Below are positions 32,801 through 44,400 of a DNA stretch of 64,000 nt, piece after piece. Location of the stretch: positions 4,917,032 through 4,981,031 of the forward strand of contig NC_087181.1 in NCBI RefSeq assembly GCF_035594125.1, given 5' to 3'. This DNA comes from Scylla paramamosain (taxonomy: Eukaryota; Arthropoda; Malacostraca; Decapoda; Portunidae). Below the pieces are notes generated by a model, which ran no database searches, was not told where the DNA came from, and was given only the letters and a program-made list of their open reading frames with translations. The stretch's first letter is position 1; every line of letters begins with the position of its first letter. The position numbers were made by a program, and so were the translations under genes.

Positions 32801-35576
32801 ACTTTCTGATAATATCGTTTTGTTTCATTGTATAAGGTAGTTCCCAAGCATTTTGACGTGTTGGTACCTAACACTGTGAAACACACTCCAAAAATACGTT
32901 TATTGTTAAGTTGTTCTGTTTTTCCATATTTATTGCTATTCATGTCTTTTAGCGTTTTGGTAAGAAGCTTAAAATACTCAAATACATGTCTACCGTAATG
33001 TCTTTTGATTTCCCCATATAGTCATGCATTTTGGCGTTTTGATACGTAACAATTTCAAGAACACACAAAATACTTATTTTTGTTATGTTATTTTGTTTCA
33101 CCATGAAAGAGTTTTGCATGCGTTTTAACGTTCTGATACGTAGCTAATAAGTAGCTCAGAAACACTTAAAAGACACATTTTTTTTTTAATGAAGTGGTTT
33201 TTTTCCCTATATAGGGTGCTTTCCATGCTTTTTAGAGCATTCAAAAGACAACTTTCTAGAAAATGCGTTTCTTTTACAGATATAGGTTGCTTTACATGCA
33301 TTTTGGCATAATGGTACCTACCAATGTGAAAAACACTGAAATTACATTTTTGTCGTAATATTGTTTTGTTTCTTGAAATAGTATGAACGAATTTAAGGGT
33401 TTGGTACCATAAAAGCTCAAAAACATTTATAATGCCTACATGTTTCTGGTAATGTCTTTTCGTTTCCCCATATAGAATAATTTACATGCTTTTTCCCGTT
33501 TTTCTACGTAACAACCTCAAAAACACTGGAAAATATTAATTTTATTCATTTTTTTAATAAAGTGTGTTTTGCATACCTAACATGCATATATTGTTTTGGT
33601 TCATATGAAGTTCAACAGCACTGAAAATACATGTTCTTCATGTTATTTTGTATTCCCATATATCGTTTTGCTGTGTAACAGGCTCAAAAACAATCAAGAG
33701 ACATGTTTCTTGTAATGCCGTAATGTTTAACCACATAGGAGACTTTTATTGCATATTTGCGTTTTCGTACATGGAAAAAAAAATAAAATACACATATTCG
33801 TCATGCCGTTCTGTTTCTATTTATACAGTTATTTATTTATTTGTTTTAGCCTTTTGATACCTAAGAAGCTCTAAAAACAATGATAATACATGTTTCTTGT
33901 AATATGTTTTCGTTGCCCCATCTAGGGTACTTTCTATGGATTATGGCGTTTATCTTCGTAAGAATCTAAAATAACACTCAAAATACTGGTTTTTCGTCAA
34001 ATATTTTGTTTTTCCATAAAGTTTATTTTATTTACATATTTATTCTTTTCATATAAGGTGTTTTCATGGTCTTTTTTCGTTTTGGCAGTGAACACTCATA
34101 AACACTAAAAAGATATGTTTTTGGAAATCTCGTTTCCTTACCCCATATATGATGCGTTGCATGCATTTTTGGCATTTTTATATCTGACAATGTGAAATGT
34201 GCTTAAAATTTGTTAATGTTTTTCTTTTTTTCATATAGAATGCTATTCATGCGTTTTCATGTTTTAAGAAATAAGAACCTCAAAAATGCTCAAAATACAA
34301 GTTTCTCGTTAAGTCTTTTCGTTTCCTAATTTAGGAGTACATTTTTGTAAGGTTCAAAATACTTTTATTTGTTAATGTTATTGTGTTACTCTATATAACG
34401 CGTTTTGCATGCGTTTTATCGTTTTCGTATGTAAGTAGTTTAAAATACTCAAAATCTTTTTTTTTTTTTTTCCCCATGTAGGGTGCTTTATCTTCATAAG
34501 CACTCAAAACACACGATTCTTGAAATCTAGTTTTCTTTGCTTAATGAGGATGCTTTGCATGTTTTGTTACCTAACGATAAGAAATACACTAAAAATACAC
34601 GTTTCTGGTAATGTTTTTTTTTTCAATATAGACTGCTATTTGTGACTTTTAGTGTTTTGTTACCTAAGAAACTTAAAAACACTCATACGGGAAATACGTG
34701 TTTCTCGTAACGTCTTTTCGTTTCCCCATATGGGGTAGTTTGCATGGATTTTGATTTTTTCGACGTAATAAGAACAAAAACACTATTTCTTTTATGATAA
34801 TGCTATTCTCTTTCTCCATAGAGTATGTTTTGCATGCCTTTTTAGCATTTTTGTACTTATGAAGTTCAGAAAGACTGAAAAGACACATTTTTCGTATCTT
34901 CGTATTCGTATTTTTTCGTATGGTTTGTATCGCCATATAGAGTAAATTCCAGGCTTCTTAGCGCTTTTTGTGCTTAAGATTCTCCAAAACACTCAAAAGA
35001 CACGTTTGTTTTAATGTCGCTTCGTTTTCCTATACAAGTAAGAACTTTGCATGCATTTTGTCGTTTTCGTACATAATAATATGAAAAACACTTGAAATAC
35101 ACGCTTTTTGAGAATGTTCTGTTTCTCCATATAAAGAATTCTTTATGCGTTTCAGCGTTTTCATACCTAATAAGCTCAAAAACTCTTTTAATACACATTT
35201 CTTGTAATATCTTTTCGTTTCTCTGTACAGGGTACTTTCCATGCATTTTGGCATTTTTCTACCTACCAAGATCCGAAATACTCAAAATATTTGTTTTCGG
35301 TAATGTTTTTATGTTTCTCCATAAAAGCTGTTTTGCATGCATTTCAGCATTTTAGTACGCCAACAGCTCAAAAACACTGAAAAGAGACTTTTTTGGTATA
35401 TTATTTTCTCTCATACGGTGATTTTCATGCTTTTTAGTGTTTTAGTGCCTAGTACTCTCATAAACACTCAGAAGATACGTTCCTGGATATCTCCCTTCCT
35501 TTCCATGTACAAGGTACTTTGCTTCTATTTTTGCGTTTTGGTACCTAACAATGAGGAATACACTCAAATGATGTCA

Positions 35577-38252
35577 CCACTGATGGCAGAAAGGATGGAC
35601 AGTATGGACTGCATAAATGAGAGAGTGATGGCTATAACGTTAACTATAGAACAGACAAAAATTAGCATTATCCAAACATATGCTCCACAACAGGGCAGAA
35701 GTCTGAGGGAGAAAGAGCAGTTTTATGAAACTCTACAGGAAATGACAGAAACAATAAGACATCATGAGAATGTCATTGTCATGGGAGACATGAATGGACA
35801 TGTCGGACAGAATAGAGATGGAGTAGAGCACGTCATCGGAGAGTTTAGCATTGGCGAAAGGAACCAGGAGGGAGAAAGAATAATAGATTATTGTGTGATG
35901 AATAACATGTCCATTATGAAAACTTATTATAAACATCAGGAGAGCCATAAATGGACATGGTATCGGTGGAATGCAGCACAACAAGGATATACTGAGAGGT
36001 CAATGATTGACCTGTTTCTCACCAACAAGAAAAACATATTTAAAGATGTTAGGACCATACCATCTGTGTCCTTAGACTCTGACCACAGGTTGGTGGTGGC
36101 TAAATTGAAAATTGTAAAACCAAAGGAAAAAGTCAAGAAAAAGCAAAAGAGATTCAAACTGGAAAACCTCAAGGACGAAGAGAAGAAGCAAGCACTGCGG
36201 CAACTGGTAACATTACGAAAACCAACCGAACTGGAATTGGAAGAAATGAACATAGAAGAACAATGGAATAAATTCAAGAACACTGTGTATGGGGCAGCTG
36301 AGGAGACAGTTGGTATTAAAATCAAATATGGAACCAAAAAGAAAAGTAGTGCATGGTGGACTTATGATGTTAAGGAAGCAGTCAAAGAAAAAACAAGATC
36401 TTTCAGAAAATGGATGAAAACAAGAAACATTGAAGATAGAAAAGATTACGTAGATAAACGAAACAGTGCAAAAGCAACCAAAAGAGCAGCCAAGGGGGAC
36501 ATGTGGATCAAGATTGGTCAAGATCTAGAGAGAGACGTAGAAGGAACAAGAAAATTATTGTATAGCATGGCTAAGAACTATAGGAAAGGAAATAACGAAT
36601 CAACATATGCAATAATGAACAAAACAGGAGAACTACTAACAAAACCACAGGAGATTGAAGAAAGATGGAGAGAATACTTCCAAGAACTTCTAAATGTGGA
36701 GGATGTGGAAGTGGATGAAGAGCGGAATCTAGATATACAGGAGGAACAAGGAGAGAACCCAAATGAGATCAGTATAGAGGAAGTGAAGGAGGCACTAAAG
36801 AAGATGAGAAGCGGCAAAGCCCCAGGGGACGACGAGCTCCCTATAGAGCTATTTAAAGCTGCTGGGGAAGAATGTGTAGAGTGGATGAGGTACATTTTTA
36901 GTAATGCGTGGAAAGAGGAGAAAGTGCCCCATGACTGGCACAAAGCAATAGTATGTCCAATATATAAGAAAGGCAGTAAAACAGATTGTGCAAATTATAG
37001 AGGCATATCCCTGTTATCTCATGTTGGAAAATTGTATGAAAGAATAGTTGAGAAAAGATTAAGAACCTGTGTCGAGGAGAAACTAGGAATATGGCAGTAT
37101 GGTTTCAGGCCCAATAGGAGCACGACAGATCTAGTGTTCACTTTAAAGATGATAATGGAAAAGAATTGGGAGTGGAGCACTGATAAATATGTGGCTTTTA
37201 TAGATCTGGAAAAAGCCTTTGATAGAATTAGAAGAGATTGCTTGTGGAGAGTCTTACAACATCAAGACTACGGCATAAACTCTAAACTGATACGAGTAAT
37301 TAAGAGTATATATAAGAACACGGAGAGCAGAGTCAAGAACAGAGAGCTGGAGAGTGAATGGTTTAGCATTAAGACAGGAGTGAGACAAGGGGGAGTGCTC
37401 TCTCCTTTGCTATTCATTATATACATGGACAGATGCCTGAAGGAAGTGTGTGTAAGGGAGGATAAAGAGATCACGCTGGCCTATGCAGACGATGTCGCTG
37501 TCGTGCCAGGAAGCCAACAAGATCTTCAAGAGGCCATGACAAGATGGAATGATGTCTTAAATAGGGAAGGAATGAGAATGAACAAACAAAAAACAGAAAT
37601 AATGAAAGTTGGCAGAATAAAGGAGGAATGTAATATTTACATAGAAAACGTTAAACTGAAGCAGACCGACAAATTTTGTTATCTGGGAGTACTTTTCGAC
37701 GAGGAAAACAGACAGAATATAGAAATTTTAAATAGAATACAGAAGTACAATGCAAATGTCAGTGCATTGTATCCCATACTTAAAGATAAGAATATTCCAA
37801 CAAAAGCTAAAACCATAATATTTACAACAATACTAAGACCAGTACTTCTATATGGGTCAGAAACTTGGACACTGACAACAAGAACATCTTCACAAATATA
37901 AGCAGCAGAAATGAGAGTTCTGAGAATGATCCGAGGTGTGACCAGACTTGATAGAATTAGAAATGAAGAAACCAGAGAGAGATTAGGGATAACATCTGTA
38001 CTGAAGATAATTGAAAAGAACAAATTGAGATGGTATGGACATGTCCAAAGAATGGAAGATACAAGATACGCAAGGAAGTTTCTGGAATGGGTTCCTCTAG
38101 GCAGGAGGCCGGTGGGACGACCTAGGAAGCGATGGATGCAGGGAGTTGAAGAAGCTGCTGAACGAAGAGGAAGAAATCTACAAGAAATAACCAGAGATGA
38201 GGATTTCATGGATAGAGACCTTTGGAGAAGATTCGTAGAGGCCGGACACTGA
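35577..38252 (+). pseudogene. RTE endonuclease-reverse transcriptase, one internal nonsense codon
   Basis: Copies the element's RNA into DNA at a nicked target (family knowledge). Endonuclease landmarks: TYAPQQGRSLREKEQFYE, VIVMGDMNGHVGQ (catalytic GD.N) and LDSDHRLVV (catalytic SDH). Reverse-transcriptase landmarks in order: SGKAPGDDELPIELF, NYRGISLLSHVGKLYE, WQYGFRPNRSTTDLVF, VAFIDLEKAFDRI, GVRQGGVLSPLLFIIYMD and the active site AYADDVAVV. C-terminal signature: RPVLLYGSETWTL, LRWYGHVQRMED, GRRPVGRPRKRW. A TAA at 37,899-37,901 interrupts the frame, and the reading continues in the same frame to 38,252, so one substitution (most simply CAA to TAA) is the only visible lesion after the truncation. 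The catalytic residues are all present. Suggests recent insertion. Confidence 0.88.
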
Positions 38253-38256
38253 CAGG
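35577..38256 (+). mobile_element. RTE-type non-LTR retrotransposon, 5'-truncated, nearly intact
   Basis: A single long frame encodes most of an apurinic-type endonuclease, a reverse transcriptase and the RTE C-terminal domain. The 5' end is lost: S1 satellite sequence passes directly into codons for SPLMAERMDSMDC, so the first ~60-80 endonuclease residues are missing. No second S1 block resumes after the element. The 3' end is unclear; the stop at 38,250-38,252 is followed after about 100 bp by a (CT)n tract. The element is in the same orientation as the receptor gene that begins downstream. Confidence 0.88.
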
Positions 38257-38346
38257 CATTGCCTACCTTGCGTCTGGTGAGAAAGGTGAGAAATCTGTTT
38301 GTCTCTGTCTTTCTGTGTCTCTTTCCTTCTCTTTCTTTCTTTCTGT

Positions 38347-38349
<3 letters not shown>

Positions 38350-38423
<74 letters not shown>
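38350..38423. repeat. (CT)n microsatellite
   Basis: About 37 CT dinucleotides just after the RTE element. Confidence 0.95.
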
Positions 38424-38428
<5 letters not shown>

Positions 38429-38618
38429 AATGACGCTAATTGCAAGGAGCAGCGCGTTACTTTTTCTCTGCCTATTTTTCCATGACTGCCAAGCGGAGTT
38501 CATCAGTGCAGGCTGGAAAATTTGAGCAACCGGTACTTTTTATTTTTATTCTTGTCTCAGTGCACAGTTTGAAACCCCTCATCCAAAACTCGTACATCTG
38601 CTTTATTGATGCATTTCT

Positions 38619-38620
<2 letters not shown>

Positions 38621-38707
<87 letters not shown>
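38621..38707. repeat. (GA)n microsatellite
   Basis: About 43 GA dinucleotides, complementary to the CT tract 200 bp upstream. Confidence 0.95.
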
Positions 38708-38710
<3 letters not shown>

Positions 38711-39086
38711 GAAGTAACGTTCCAACATTTTTTCTTCCACTGTTTACATTCACATACCTAACTATCTTTTATATATATACAATGTCTCGTAATAGTTGAA
38801 AGCCGCGGTCTCATAGTTGCCTTCCCTTGTTACTTTATTTTGAGAATGTTGGAGTGCGTGGTAGTATTCTGTTTGTCTTGCAATGATAGTGTTGTCGAAA
38901 GGTGCCTCCTATCATTGCCCTGCCAGAGTTCGCCAGTTTCAGTGCCAGTATTAGCACGTCGTTCCTTGTTCTTCACTGCAAGGCTGTTTTTCTTCAGTGA
39001 AGTGTTGTGTTTATTAGATAATGAGTTTGTTTCATTTTTTTTTTTTTTATATGACAAAAAATCATTTTTGGACAAAATTCGTGTGT

Positions 39087-39149
<63 letters not shown>

Positions 39150-39169
39150 ATAGTAGTAGTAGTAGTAGC

Positions 39170-39218
<49 letters not shown>

Positions 39219-39243
39219 ATAGTAGTAGTAGTAGTAGTAGTAG
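39087..39243. repeat. (GTA)n microsatellite, ~157 bp
   Basis: GTA triplets with four single-base interruptions. Confidence 0.95.
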
Positions 39244-39392
39244 TTTATCGTTTGAGTTTGTTTTAAAGTAGGATCATTGTTCTTGGTCCAGGACTAACTA
39301 ATGTGTAATAATGGGAATCATTCTACAGAACTATCTGCAACTGTAATTAATAGCTGTATTCAATTTATTGTCAATAAACTTATCTGCCTCTA

Positions 39393-39395
<3 letters not shown>

Positions 39396-39451
<56 letters not shown>
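39396..39451. repeat. (TG)n microsatellite
   Basis: About 28 TG dinucleotides. Confidence 0.95.
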
Positions 39452-39455
<4 letters not shown>

Positions 39456-39884
39456 TTTGTATATCGACTACTGGAGGACTTTTGTTATGTGTTGTAAGGA
39501 AGTCGTAAACGCGTCTCCAAGTCTCGAGTGAGCGGCGTTGGCTGGTGGCGGTGGGTGGGCGCTGCTTGCGGGTCATTTAGGCCAGTGATGAAGTGCGTCG
39601 CACGAGTCCTTGACAGCGCGCTCTCAGAATCTCCTTTATAATTTCCTGCGTGGCATGGGCTTATTACCCTCCGTGATAACCGTAACTGGTAATTGTAGGT
39701 ATGTTACGACCTTATAACAATGGTTCTCTAACGTCGGAAACCTAACTACAGCCTTCCAGGAGCCGTGCCTTCGTGATGGTGAAGATCTTGTAACTATTAT
39801 CTCCTCATGACTGTCATCTAGAGATGTCTGACTGAATCCTGAAGCTGATTTGTGATAACTTCTGGCACGTTTTCCACTCCGCAG

Positions 39885-40029
39885 GCACAGGCGTGTGGCA
39901 GATAAAGCCGAGGAACAACACGGTGGAGGAAGGTCGTGCTGTCCGTCTAACTTGCCACATGGCCTCCTTACCCGTGGCCTCCTACATCTGGCTCAAAGAC
40001 AATGCCGCACTGCCGGTAAACAAATCCAG
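39885..40029 (+). CDS. Receptor exon 1 in window: first half of Ig1
   Basis: Acceptor tccgcag, donor ccag|gtgagc. After two bases completing a split codon it reads TGVWQIKPRNNTVEEG, then AVRLTCHM (first Ig cysteine) and SYIWLKDNAALPV (core tryptophan), the B and C strands of an Ig domain. Sites NNT and NKS are potential N-glycosylation sites. It ends two bases into a codon, which the next recognised exon 7.4 kb downstream completes as arginine. Confidence 0.85.
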
Positions 40030-41371
40030 GTGAGCTAAACTGACGTGCATTCTTTCTTTTGTGTGTTTGTGCAAAGTTCCTTTTTGGCGTTTTCTAATTG
40101 TGCACCGCCGGCTGTCAATTAGACTGAATGCTTTAAAGTGTGATTGACTGACTTGGTAGCAACGATTTTACAGCTGAGAAGTTGTAAATACCAAGTTTCG
40201 CCTTTTGTTCATCTTAAGACTTTAGTTGTAAGCGAGGCTGTTGTGGAGCGTTCATAGGCTTAATCATATACAATGCTTCCTCGGCCATAAGCCTTTAAAT
40301 CTTTAGAACTTTCTCCTCTTACTTAAGTGTTTTTAGAATAGGAAATACATCGTTCTCATTTTAAAATGTAACGAAAGCAATGGCTGTATACTGTAATAAT
40401 TATGGGCTCTGTTAACATCTGTTGCCTGCTTTTTGCATCACCGCCATGAAACCGAAATAAACCCAGAAGATAGAAAGAGTACACAGAGCTTTTTGGTTTG
40501 TACCTCAGCTACATATTTCTTAAATAATGCTGATTCTGTAGCGTTCTTGACTCTCACTGACCTTTGTACTGCATCAACTACAATATGTAATAGTCTCAGT
40601 CTCACAGAAGTTTTGAAAAGCTACGGGCATCAGTACTGTAGAGGTTCAGCGCAATCCGCTTCAGCAACATCAGGAACACAAAATAAAGTACCATAATCTG
40701 TAGAACATCGCGAAAGTTGCGTCATTATTCTCCACCAGAGGGAAGGTTTCTCGTGTCGTGACCGAGATCTTCCACGGATTTGTACTATTGCATCCTTCCT
40801 ACTTTACTTCTTTCTTCTTTCCTATTTTGTTTTCTTGTTTTCTCATTTTCTTCTTTTTTTTCTGTTCTTAGTTAATGTAGTATTTTTATAGGGTTAGCAC
40901 ACTCGTAAAGTGCTTTCCTTTCTTGGGGGAGCGAAAGCGGACACCACTTCCATCCCCACCCCAGCTAGAGCAGCTGTCATGCAGTTTCGGAGGTTTTTAG
41001 CATTACATAAACGTGACTCTTTACATAACAATACATATTTATCTACAGAGCTGACGCCATAATCTCCTTTCTGATATTAATACCGTAATAATTGTTTCGC
41101 ACGCCTCATTGTAACCACGTATTTAATTCTGATGTTTGGTAGTTTCTGGTGTGTGTGTGTCGGCAATGAATTAGTACTAGGGTGTTCGAAGTGCCACACT
41201 TAGTGTCTCGAAAACTCATTACTGGTTCGGTGTGAACCAGTAGTAGGGTCGTGCGAGGTCATGTAAGCGCGGCCAGCTGACACTTCTGGGAAGTTGTGCC
41301 TTGTTGTTCCAGTTGGTGCTTTTGAGGGTTGGACCTCCCTAGACTGTACTGATAAGTATACCGATACTTTC
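40030..41371. other. Intron sequence before the antisense LINE
   Basis: Begins with the gtgagc donor of the preceding exon. Open frames here have no recognisable protein features. Confidence 0.6.
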
Positions 41372-41479
41372 ATTTTTTTTTTTTTTTTATGTAGGAAGGA
41401 CACTGGCCAAGGGCAACAAAGATCTAATAAAAAAAATGCCCACTGAAATGCCAGTCCCATAAAAGGGTCAAAGCAGTGG

Positions 41480-43117
41480 TCAAAAATTGGTGGATAAGTG
41501 TCTTGAAACCTCCCTCTTGAAGGAATTCAAGTCATAGGAAGGTGGAAATACAGAAGAAGGCAGGGAGTTCCAGAGTTTACCAGAGAAAGGGATGAATGAT
41601 TGAGAATACTGGTTAACTCTTGCGTTAGAGAGGTGGACAGAATAGGGGTGAGAGAAAGAAGAAAGTCTTGTGCAGCGAGGCCGCGGAAGGAGGGGAGGCA
41701 TGCAGTTAGCAAGATCAGAAGAGCAGTTAGCATGAAAATAGCTGTAGAAGACAGCTAGATATGCAACATTGCGGCGGTGAGAGAGGGGCTGAAGACAGTC
41801 AGTTAGAGGAGAGGAGTTGATGAAACGAAAAGCTTTTGATTCCACCCTGTCTAAAAGAGCAGTATGAGTGGAACCCTCCCAGACATGTGAAGCATACTCC
41901 ATACATGGACGGATAAGGCCCTTGTACAGAGTTATCAGCTGGGGGGGTGAGAGAAACTGGCGGAGACGTCTCAGAACACCTAACTTCATAGAAGCTGTTT
42001 TAGCTAGAGATGAGATGTGAAGTTTCCAGTTCAGATTATAAGTAAAGGACAGACCGAGGATGTTCAGTGTAGAAGAGGGGGACAGTTGAGTGTCATTGAA
42101 GAAGAGGGGATAGTTGTCTGGAAGATTGTGTCGAGTTGATAGATGGAGGAATTGAGTTTTTGAGGCATTGAACAATACCAAGTTTGCTCTGCCCCAATCA
42201 GAAATTTTAGAAAGATCAGAAGTCAGGCGTTCTGTGGCTTCCCTGCGTGATATGTTTACCTCCTGAAGGGTTGGACGACTATGAAAAGACGTGGAAAAGT
42301 GCAGGTTGGTATCATCAGCATAGGAGTGGATAGGGCAAGAAGTTTGGTTTAGAAGATCATTAATGAATAATAAGAAGAGAGTGGGTGACAGGACAGAACC
42401 CTGAGGAACACCACTGTTAATAGATTTAGGAGAAGAACAGTGACCGTCTACCACAGCAGCAATAGAACGGTCAGAAAGGAAACTTGAGATGAAGTTACAG
42501 AGAGAAGGATAGAAACCGTAGGAGGGTAGTTTGGAAATCAAAGCTTTGTGCCAGACTCTATCAAAGGCTTTTGATATGTCCAAGGCAACAGCAAAAGTTT
42601 CACCAAAGTCTCTAAAAGAGGATGACCAAGACTCAGTAAGGAAAGCCAGAAGATCACCAGTAGAGCGGCCTTGACGGAACCCATACTGGCGATCAGATTG
42701 AATGTTGTGAAGTGATAGATGTTTAAGAATCTTCCTGTTGAGGATAGATTCAAAAACTTTAGATAAGCAGGAAATTAAAGTAATAGGACGGTAGTTTGAG
42801 GGATTAGAGCGGTCACCCTTTTTAGGAACAGGTTGAATGTAGGCAAACTTCCAGCAAGAAGGAAAGGTAGATGTTGACAGACAGAGCTGAAAGAGTTTGA
42901 CTAGGCAAGGAGCAAGCACGGAGGTACCGTTTCGGAGAACAATAGGAGGGACCCCATCAGGTCCATAAGCCTTCCGAGGGTTTAGACCAGCGAGGGCATG
43001 GAAAACATCATTACGAAGAATTTTAATACGTGGCATGAAGTCAGAGGGTGGAGGAGAGGGAGGAACAAGCCCAGAATCGTCCAAGGTAGAGTTTTTAGCA
43101 AAGGTTTGAGCAAAGAG
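41480..43117 (-). pseudogene. LINE reverse transcriptase domain
   Basis: Continues the endonuclease frame after one nonsense codon. Motifs in order: [91 protein letters not shown], and the active site HSYADDTNLH with two catalytic aspartates intact. C-terminal part: KLGVLRRLRQFL, LYKGLIRPCMEYASHVWE, KLWNSLPSSVF. About 535 codons from the first methionine. All catalytic residues are present, which with the single stop suggests a young copy. Shorter frames overlapping it are shadows. Confidence 0.9.
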
Positions 43118-44362
43118 TTAAGCTTTAGAAATAGATGTGATAGCAGTGGTGCCATCTGGTTGAAGTAGAGGAGGGAAAGAAGAAGAAGCAAAGTTATTGG
43201 AGATATTTTTGGCTAGATGCCAGAAATCACGAGGGGAGTTAGATCTTGAAAGGTTTTGACATTTTCTGTTAATGAAGGAGTTTTTGGCTAGTTGGAGAAC
43301 AGACTTGGCATGGTTCCGGGCAGAAATATAAAGTGCATGAGATTCTGGTGATGGAAGGCTTAAGTACCTTTTGTGGGCCACCTCTCTATCATGTATAGCA
43401 CGAGAACAAGCTGTGTTAAACCAAGGTTTAGAAGGTTTAGGACGAGAAAAAGAGTGAGGAATGTACGCCTCCATGCCAGACACTATCACCTCTGTTATGC
43501 GCTCAGCACACAAAGACGGGTCTCTGACAGGGAAGCCGTAGTCATTCCAAGGAAAATCAGCAAAATACCTCCTCAGGTCCCCCCAACTAGCAGAGGCAAA
43601 ACGCCAGAGGCACCTTCGCTTAGGGGGATCCTGAGGAGGGATTGGAGTGATAGGACAAGATAAAGATATGAGATTGTGATCGGAGGAGCCCAACGGAGAA
43701 GAAAGGGTGACAGCATAAGCAGAAGGATTAGAGGTCAGGAAAAGGTCAAGAATGTTGGGCGTATCTCCAAGACGGTCAGGAATACGAGTAGGGTGTTGCA
43801 CCAATTGCTCTAGGTCATGGAGGATAGCAAAGTTGTAGGCTAGTTCACCAGGATGGTCAGTGAAGGGAGAGGAAAGCCAAAGCTGGTGGTGAACATTGAA
43901 GTCTCCAAGAATGGAGATCTCTGCAAAAGGGAAGAGGGTCAGAATGTGCTCCACTTTGGAAGTTAAGTAGTCAAAGAATTTCTTATAGTCAGAGGAGTTA
44001 GGAGAGAGGTATACAGCACAGATAAATTTAGTATGAGAATGACTCTGTAGTCGTAGCCAGATGGTGGAAAACTCGGAAGATTCAAGAGCGTGGGCACGAG
44101 AGCAGGTTAAGTCATTGCGCACATAAACGCAGCATCCAGCTTTGGATCGAAAATGAGGATAGAGAAAGTAGGAGGGAACAGAAAAGGGGCTACTGTCAGT
44201 TGCCTCAGACACCTGAGTTTCAGTGAGGAAAAGAAGATGAGGTTTAGAAGAGGAGAGGTGATGTTCTACAGATTGAAAATTAGATCTTAGACCGCGAATG
44301 TTGCAGAAGTTAATGAAGAAAAAGTTGAGGGGGGTGTCCTCAAAGTTAGATGATACATTCAA
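43118..44362 (-). pseudogene. LINE endonuclease domain
   Basis: Apurinic/apyrimidinic-type endonuclease that nicks the target DNA (family knowledge). Order of motifs: [22 protein letters not shown] (catalytic glutamate), [18 protein letters not shown] (catalytic GDFN), [10 protein letters not shown], and SSDHNLISL (catalytic SDH). A linker with [15 protein letters not shown] and [14 protein letters not shown] follows. The frame is open upstream of 44,362 to a TAG near 44,397; the first usable codon is TTG, so the true start is uncertain. It ends at TAA 43,118-43,120, immediately followed in the same frame by LFAQTFAKNSTL, so this stop is probably a mutation, not the real C-terminus. Confidence 0.85.
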
Positions 44363-44400
44363 ACTATGGGTGCGTTGTGAGCAAGTGTCGGGTAGCTATG

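Larger units (their letters stand above)
38257..39884. other. Presumed upstream intron or 5' flank of the receptor gene
   Basis: Contains (CT)n 38,350-38,423, (GA)n 38,621-38,707 (an inverted pair ~200 bp apart), (GTA)n 39,087-39,243 and (TG)n 39,396-39,451. No exon with signal-peptide character and a matching donor could be identified. A good acceptor (tccactccgcag) ends the stretch. Confidence 0.5.
41372..44400 (-). mobile_element. Jockey-group LINE, nearly full-length second ORF, antisense in receptor intron
   Basis: On the minus strand one frame covers an apurinic-type endonuclease and a reverse transcriptase, ending with TGA at 41,480 and a ~100-bp 3' untranslated region, then a poly(A) run (poly-T on plus, about 41,371-41,388). 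The 3' untranslated region contains ggccagtgtccttcctacat just before the A run. The only frame break is one TAA between the two domains. No ORF1 (gag-like) was recognised upstream, so the element may be truncated near 44,400. A ~98% identical 3' copy is in another intron of the same gene (54,555-55,413). No clear target-site duplication found by eye. Confidence 0.85.

Noticed and set aside
35337..35576. N-terminal ~80 codons of the 854-codon open frame
   Set aside because: These codons lie in S1 satellite sequence; the RTE protein only begins at about 35,577.
37679..38503. 274-codon minus-strand frame
   Set aside because: Antisense shadow of the RTE C-terminal region continued through a (CT)n tract.
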